From positions 35,877 to 45,852 of the forward strand of contig DCUH01000043.1 in the NCBI GenBank assembly GCA_002327765.1: a stretch of DNA of 9,976 nt. The letters run 5' to 3'. The stretch comes from a bacterium UBA2219. Lineage in GTDB: Bacteria; Desulfobacterota; Deferrimicrobia; Deferrimicrobiales; Deferrimicrobiaceae. The notes under the pieces are model-generated. The model was not told where the DNA came from and did not search any database. It worked only from the letters and a program-made list of their open reading frames with translations. The translations under genes were made by a program, and so were the position numbers. Below, piece after piece: positions 7,132 to 9,976 of the stretch (within the stretch, counting starts at the first letter, position 1; each line of letters opens with the position of its first letter).

Positions 7132-7543
7132 AGCGCCCGAGGAGGCCGTAAGCCGGGTTCCGTGCGCGGCGGGGGACCCGCCGCGTGGCGGCCATTTCTC
7201 TACGGCGCGCGTTGCCGCGCGTCTTGAGCGGCCTGGACCCGAGGGCTTCGGGCGGGCAGCCCTTATCCCCCGGGCGAAAAGAACCGCCCGGGGAAATGCC
7301 CTCCTATTCGGCCTTGCTCCGGGTGGGGTTTGCCATGCCGCGACGGTCGCCCGCCGCGCGGTGAGCTCTTACCTCACCATTTCACCCTTACCGCCCGCCG
7401 GACGGCGGGAGGCGGTGTGTTTTCTGTGGCACTGTCCTCGGGGTCGCCCCCACCGGGCGTTACCCGGCACCCTGCCCTGCGGAGCCCGGACTTTCCTCCC
7501 GCCCCGAAGCGGGGCCGGCGGCCGCCTGGCCTCCTCGGGCGCT
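7132..7543 (-). ncRNA. rnpB: RNase P RNA, bacterial class A
   Basis: This is the catalytic RNA of RNase P, which trims the 5' leader of tRNA precursors. Near the 5' end, GAGGAAAGTCCGGGCTC (7498-7482) is the universal conserved region I. Further on are ACAGAAA (about 7429-7423), GGTAAGGGTGAAA followed by GGTAAGAGCTCACC (about 7395-7360), and GGAACCCGGCTTACGG near the 3' end (7162-7147), the conserved region V that closes the P4 core. The ends pair perfectly over 16 bp (7543-7528 with 7147-7132) to make an unusually strong P1 helix, which sets the approximate boundaries; the length of about 412 nt is usual for class A. The 5' arm of P1 overlaps the stop codon of the RNase H-like gene upstream. 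Exact mature ends cannot be fixed by eye. Confidence 0.96.
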
Positions 7544-7958
7544 ATCCGCGATGCTGGTCGATCGCCAGGTTCGCCAGAAGGTCCGCCTTCCGGTTCTCCT
7601 CGCGCCCTACGTGCAGTATACGGGCCGCCGGGAACGCCCGCAACCGGCGGCAGGCCTCGAGGTACAGCGGCCGGAGATGCTCCGCCTTCACTTTGTATCT
7701 CCCGGTGATCTGGCGGACGAGCAGCTCGGAATCGGAGTACACGGTCAAGGCGTCCCCGGAAGCGTGCCGCCCCGCTTCCTCGAGCGCCAGGAGCAGGGCG
7801 CGGTATTCCGCCACGTTGTTGGTCGTCTCGCCGATGTACGCGCACAGTTCCATCGGGGGGCGCCCGTCTCCGAACTCGACGACGGCGCCGATGCCCGCGG
7901 GGCCGGGGTTCCCCCGGCTCGCCCCGTCGATGCGGACCGTGACGGAGCCGGGGCTCAC
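7542..7958 (-). CDS. RNase HI-family protein (RNase H-like, RVT_3 type)
   Basis: This is a 138-residue single-domain RNase H-fold protein, expected to cut the RNA strand of RNA-DNA hybrids in the cytoplasm. The acidic catalytic set is visible: D11 in RIDGASRGNPGPAG, E51 in TTNNVAEYRALLLAL, D76 in VYSDSELLVRQ and D126 in REENRKADLLANLA, with H116 in the expected place before the last aspartate. It lacks the basic protrusion of E. coli RNase HI and the N-terminal hybrid-binding domain. It therefore resembles the short RNase HI-like family rather than canonical RnhA, and I give no gene symbol. The start is GTG at 7958, overlapping the stop of the zinc-ribbon gene as GTGA. The TAG stop (7544-7542) lies within the P1 helix of rnpB. 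Residues near 113-117 may contain an rnpB promoter. Confidence 0.9.
   Translation of the reverse strand: MSPGSVTVRIDGASRGNPGPAGIGAVVEFGDGRPPMELCAYIGETTNNVAEYRALLLALEEAGRHASGDALTVYSDSELLVRQITGRYKVKAEHLRPLYLEACRRLRAFPAARILHVGREENRKADLLANLAIDQHRG
7615..7643 (-). promoter_or_regulatory. Possible rnpB promoter inside the RNase H-like gene
   Basis: On the minus strand, TTGCGG (7643-7638) is followed after 17 bp by TATACT (7620-7615), which differs from the -10 consensus at one base. The -10 forces an ATA isoleucine codon, rare in this GC-rich sequence. Transcription would begin near 7608, about 65 nt before the predicted 5' end of RNase P RNA, so 5' processing would be needed. The -35 match is weak, so this is a candidate only. 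Confidence 0.35.
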
Positions 7959-8680
7959 TCGCCCGCCGCCTTTTCTTCCGGCGGCTCGTAATACAGGATC
8001 CGGTTGCAGTTGGGGCAGGTCAGGATCTTGTCGTCCCGCTGCAGCATGTTATAGAGCTGGGGCGAGATGTTCATGTGGCAGCCGGTGCAGCAGTAGTTCC
8101 TCGCCGCGATGATGGCCAGCCCCTCGCGCCTCTCGAAGATCATCTCGAAGCGGCGGACGAGCGCCGCGTCCAGGCTCGACGCCACCTGGCGCTTGCGGTC
8201 CAGGATCTTCGCGATGTCCTGGTCGAAGGAGCCCATCCGCCCATCGATCTCGACCATCCGCTCCCGGTACTTGCCCGTCACCTCGTCCAGCTCGGCCTTC
8301 CGCTCGGATAGCCGCTTTTCCGACTCCTCGTACTTCGAAAGGAGGGAGAGGAGCTCCTCCTCCCGGGTGGAGTTGGTCCGCCGTGTCCCCTCGATCTCCT
8401 TGAGCATGGCGTAATATTCCTTGTTGGTCTTGATCGACATGAGCTTGGCCTTGGCCTTCTCGACCTTGTCCCGCTCCTCCTCGATCTCCCGCTCCTTCTC
8501 GCGCCGCTGCTTCTTCAGTTCCTCGAACTCCTGGTCCGCGGCGAGGTACGCCGCTTCCCGCTCGTCGAAGAGGCTCTTCAGGTCGGCCACCTCGAGCGGT
8601 ACCCTGCGCTTCTCGTCCTCGAGGCGTTTCGCCTGGCTCATGATCTCCTGCATCTCGATCAGGTACCTCACCTGCTCCAT
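7955..8680 (-). CDS. Coiled-coil protein with C-terminal C4 zinc ribbon (COG1579 / zf-RING_7 family)
   Basis: The 241-residue product is mostly charged helix: about residues 5-185 are rich in Glu, Lys and Arg and read as long antiparallel coiled coils. A C-terminal zinc ribbon follows, with YCCTGCHMNISPQLYN and LTCPNCNRILYY. The metal ligands are probably C198, C201, C222 and C225, two CxxC pairs about 20 residues apart. SIKTNKEYYAMLKEIE (about 82-97) is the conserved stretch typical of the family. Helicobacter HP0958 (FlgZ) is a characterised relative that binds RNA and flagellar partners; the function of this branch is not established. The ATG at 8680 shares one base with the nif3 stop (TGATG). 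A TTG one codon earlier (8683), overlapping as TTGA and better spaced from GGAGG, is an alternative start. The stop overlaps the RNase H-like start. Confidence 0.9.
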   Translation of the reverse strand: MEQVRYLIEMQEIMSQAKRLEDEKRRVPLEVADLKSLFDEREAAYLAADQEFEELKKQRREKEREIEEERDKVEKAKAKLMSIKTNKEYYAMLKEIEGTRRTNSTREEELLSLLSKYEESEKRLSERKAELDEVTGKYRERMVEIDGRMGSFDQDIAKILDRKRQVASSLDAALVRRFEMIFERREGLAIIAARNYCCTGCHMNISPQLYNMLQRDDKILTCPNCNRILYYEPPEEKAAGE

Positions 8681-9831
8681 CAAGGTCTCGTCCCTCCCCG
8701 TGATCGCCCCGCGGCGAAGGACCGCAGGGGCTCCGTTTCATCCATGACGCGGACCGTGACGGCCCCGCGAAACCGCTCCAGGAGGACCCGCCGGAACTCC
8801 GGCAGGATCCAACGCTCCCCCGAGGCGTGCCCGATGTCCGCCACGGGAATCCCCGCGCTTTCCGCCTCGAGCGCCTGGTGGTATTTCACGTCCCCCGTGA
8901 CGAAGAGGTCCGCGCCCGCATCGAGCGCGGCGCGCAGGTATTCCCCGCCGCTCCCCCCCACGACCGCCACGCGGCGCACCGTCCCGCGCCGGGGGCCCGC
9001 CGCCTTGATCCACGCGGGACGCAGGCACCGCTGGACCGCGCCGAGCGCCTCCGAGAGCGGCAGCGCGGCCGGGAGCTCGCCCATGGCGCCGATTCCGCCC
9101 CCCAGCGCGCCGCCGCGCAGCGGGATGACGTCGACGACGGGCTCTTCGTACGGGTGCGCATCCCGGATCGCCCTCAGCACCCGCGGGACGAGGGCACCCG
9201 CCGCGACCGTCTCGAGGCGGACCTCCTCCACGCGCTCCTCACGCCCCGGGGCTCCCGAAAACGGCGCGGACTCCTCGTCCCCCCGGAACGACCCCGTGCC
9301 CATCGAGCGGAACGAGCAGCGGGAGTAGGAGCCGATCCGCGCCCCGCCGGCCGAATCCGCGGCCGAAAGGACTTCGTCCGCGTGCGTCTCCGGGACGAAC
9401 ACGACGATCCTGCAGGAATCGGAGGACGGCTCTCCGGGGACCAGCGGCCGGATCCCCGCAAGGCGCAGGGCGCGGGCCATCGCGTGCGACACCCCGCGGG
9501 GGGCGGCGTCGGCGTTGGTGTGCGCCGAGATCGCGGATATGCCCGCCCGCAGCAGGTGGTACGCCGCTGAGGAAGCGGGATGGTCCGGCCGGACGGCCTT
9601 GACGGGCGAGAACAGGACGGGATGGTGGGTGACGAGAAGGTCGGCGGGGCGGCGCCTGAGGGCGGCGAGCACCCCGGGCGTTGCGGTCAGGGCGACCGCG
9701 ATCGTCCGGACGGGCGCGGCGGGGTCTCCCACGAGGATCCCCACGTTGTCCCAATCCTCTTTGTGCGCGAACGGGTAATGTTCGTCGAGCGCCCGCCGGA
9801 CGTCTTCCACGGTGACGGGGTCGCGCCTCAC
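8680..9831 (-). CDS. Nif3-like dinuclear metal centre protein (DUF34 family) with PII/CutA-like insertion
   Basis: This is a 383-residue member of the Nif3/YbgI/YqfO family, proteins that form hexameric toroids with a two-metal site. Their exact role is unresolved; GTP cyclohydrolase-like and metal-handling roles have been proposed for the family. Metal ligands expected from the family are visible: H69/H70 in LLVTHHPVLF, D108 in ISAHTNADAA, and H335 and E339 in DIGHASGERW. The N-terminal EDWDNVGILVGD (25-36) is characteristic. Between the halves, about residues 140-240, lies the extra domain of the longer YqfO-type proteins (RIVVFVPETHADEVLSAADSAG ... DAHPYEEPVVDVIPL), related to PII/CutA. 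The start is GTG at 9831, just after an in-frame stop. A second GTG at residue 8 (9810) is possible. Neither has a strong ribosome binding site. A terminator hairpin lies about 20 bp upstream. Confidence 0.93.
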   Translation of the reverse strand: MRRDPVTVEDVRRALDEHYPFAHKEDWDNVGILVGDPAAPVRTIAVALTATPGVLAALRRRPADLLVTHHPVLFSPVKAVRPDHPASSAAYHLLRAGISAISAHTNADAAPRGVSHAMARALRLAGIRPLVPGEPSSDSCRIVVFVPETHADEVLSAADSAGGARIGSYSRCSFRSMGTGSFRGDEESAPFSGAPGREERVEEVRLETVAAGALVPRVLRAIRDAHPYEEPVVDVIPLRGGALGGGIGAMGELPAALPLSEALGAVQRCLRPAWIKAAGPRRGTVRRVAVVGGSGGEYLRAALDAGADLFVTGDVKYHQALEAESAGIPVADIGHASGERWILPEFRRVLLERFRGAVTVRVMDETEPLRSFAAGRSRGGTRP

Positions 9832-9848
9832 CGGGACTGCGCCCCGTC

Positions 9849-9880
9849 AAACAAAAATGCACCGGTTCCCGGTGCATTTT
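9849..9880 (-). terminator. Intrinsic terminator downstream of the tRNA
   Basis: A perfect 12-bp inverted repeat, AAAATGCACCGG / CCGGTGCATTTT (arms 9854-9865 and 9869-9880, 3-nt loop), reads on the minus strand as a GC-rich stem ending in TTTTT, then G and TTT. This is a classic Rho-independent terminator for the tRNA transcript coming from the right. The complementary strand has only four T residues, so termination is stronger in the minus direction. Confidence 0.85.
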
Positions 9881-9934
9881 CCCTTGCCGTGCGGTTCGAC
9901 CTGGTCATCCGTTGGAGCATATGCGCTTCTTCAT
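9881..9934. other. Spacer between tRNA 3' end and terminator
   Basis: These 54 bp form the trailer of the tRNA transcript. No gene and no convincing promoter are visible. TATGCT on the minus strand near 9918 resembles a -10 box but has no matching -35. Confidence 0.5.
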
Positions 9935-9976
9935 TGGTGGGCCCACCTGGCCTCGAACCAGGGACCGACCGGTTAT
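9935..9976 (-). tRNA. tRNA with anticodon NAU, probably tRNA-Met(CAU), 3' part only
   Basis: Read on the minus strand, the last 42 nt of a tRNA are present. In order they are anticodon bases 35-36 as AU, AA, the 3' arm of the anticodon stem CCGGT, a 5-nt variable loop CGGTC, the T-stem CCTGG with loop TTCGAGG and CCAGG, the acceptor strand TGGGCCC, discriminator A and an encoded CCA. The AU at positions 35-36 limits it to Met (CAU) or Ile (GAU). The CCGGT stem looks more like Met, because tRNA-Ile(GAU) usually has a different, highly conserved stem here, but the 5' half outside the window is needed to decide. Confidence 0.9.

Noticed and set aside
7135..7147. 13-bp inverted copy of 7528-7540 as a mobile-element terminal repeat
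   Set aside because: The pair is explained by the P1 helix of RNase P RNA, whose conserved core lies between the arms. No transposase or target duplication is present.
9913..9918. TATGCT as a -10 box for nif3
   Set aside because: There is no -35 match at 16-18 bp upstream, and the terminator hairpin would lie between this site and the gene.

Overview
The window is a GC-rich piece of a bacterial chromosome. Every gene I can support lies on the minus strand, so the biological order runs from high to low coordinates. It suggests a deltaproteobacterium-like Gram-negative, perhaps Desulfobacterota/Desulfuromonadota. The grounds are a meso-diaminopimelate-type MurE, a class A RNase P RNA, a division transpeptidase with a C-terminal PASTA domain, and the order nif3 - zinc-ribbon gene - RNase H-like gene - rnpB - mraZ. 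That assignment is inference from gene content and remembered synteny, not from a search.

Layout in transcription order. The 3' part of a tRNA with anticodon NAU (Met CAU or Ile GAU) enters at the right edge (9976-9935), followed by a strong hairpin terminator (9880-9849). Next comes a tightly packed trio with overlapping stop and start codons: a Nif3-family metal protein with a PII/CutA-like insertion (9831-8680), a coiled-coil C4 zinc-ribbon protein (8680-7955) and an RNase HI-like protein (7958-7542). The RNase P RNA gene rnpB (7543-7132) follows directly; its terminal P1 helix covers the stop codon of the RNase H-like gene.

A clear sigma70-type promoter (TTGACA, 16 bp, TAGAAT) at 7040-7013 then starts the dcw (division and cell wall) cluster. 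Just downstream are three 10-bp direct repeats carrying TGGG, the expected MraZ autoregulatory operator. The genes are mraZ (6967-6515), rsmH (6511-5585), ftsL (5588-5256), ftsI (5254-3203), murE (3206-1707), murF (1705-308) and mraY (304 to beyond the left edge). Gaps are 4 bp or less and several stops and starts overlap, so this reads as one translationally coupled operon.

The dcw part is coherent. MraZ controls the operon; RsmH methylates 16S rRNA; FtsL and FtsI belong to the septal divisome; MurE, MurF and MraY carry out successive steps of peptidoglycan precursor synthesis that supply FtsI. The upstream block is linked to RNA metabolism by rnpB and the RNase H-like gene. I found no mobile element, CRISPR array, prophage or clearly new system. 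The points most worth a second look are regulatory: the MraZ operator, and the way rnpB is embedded at the end of an overlapping coding operon.
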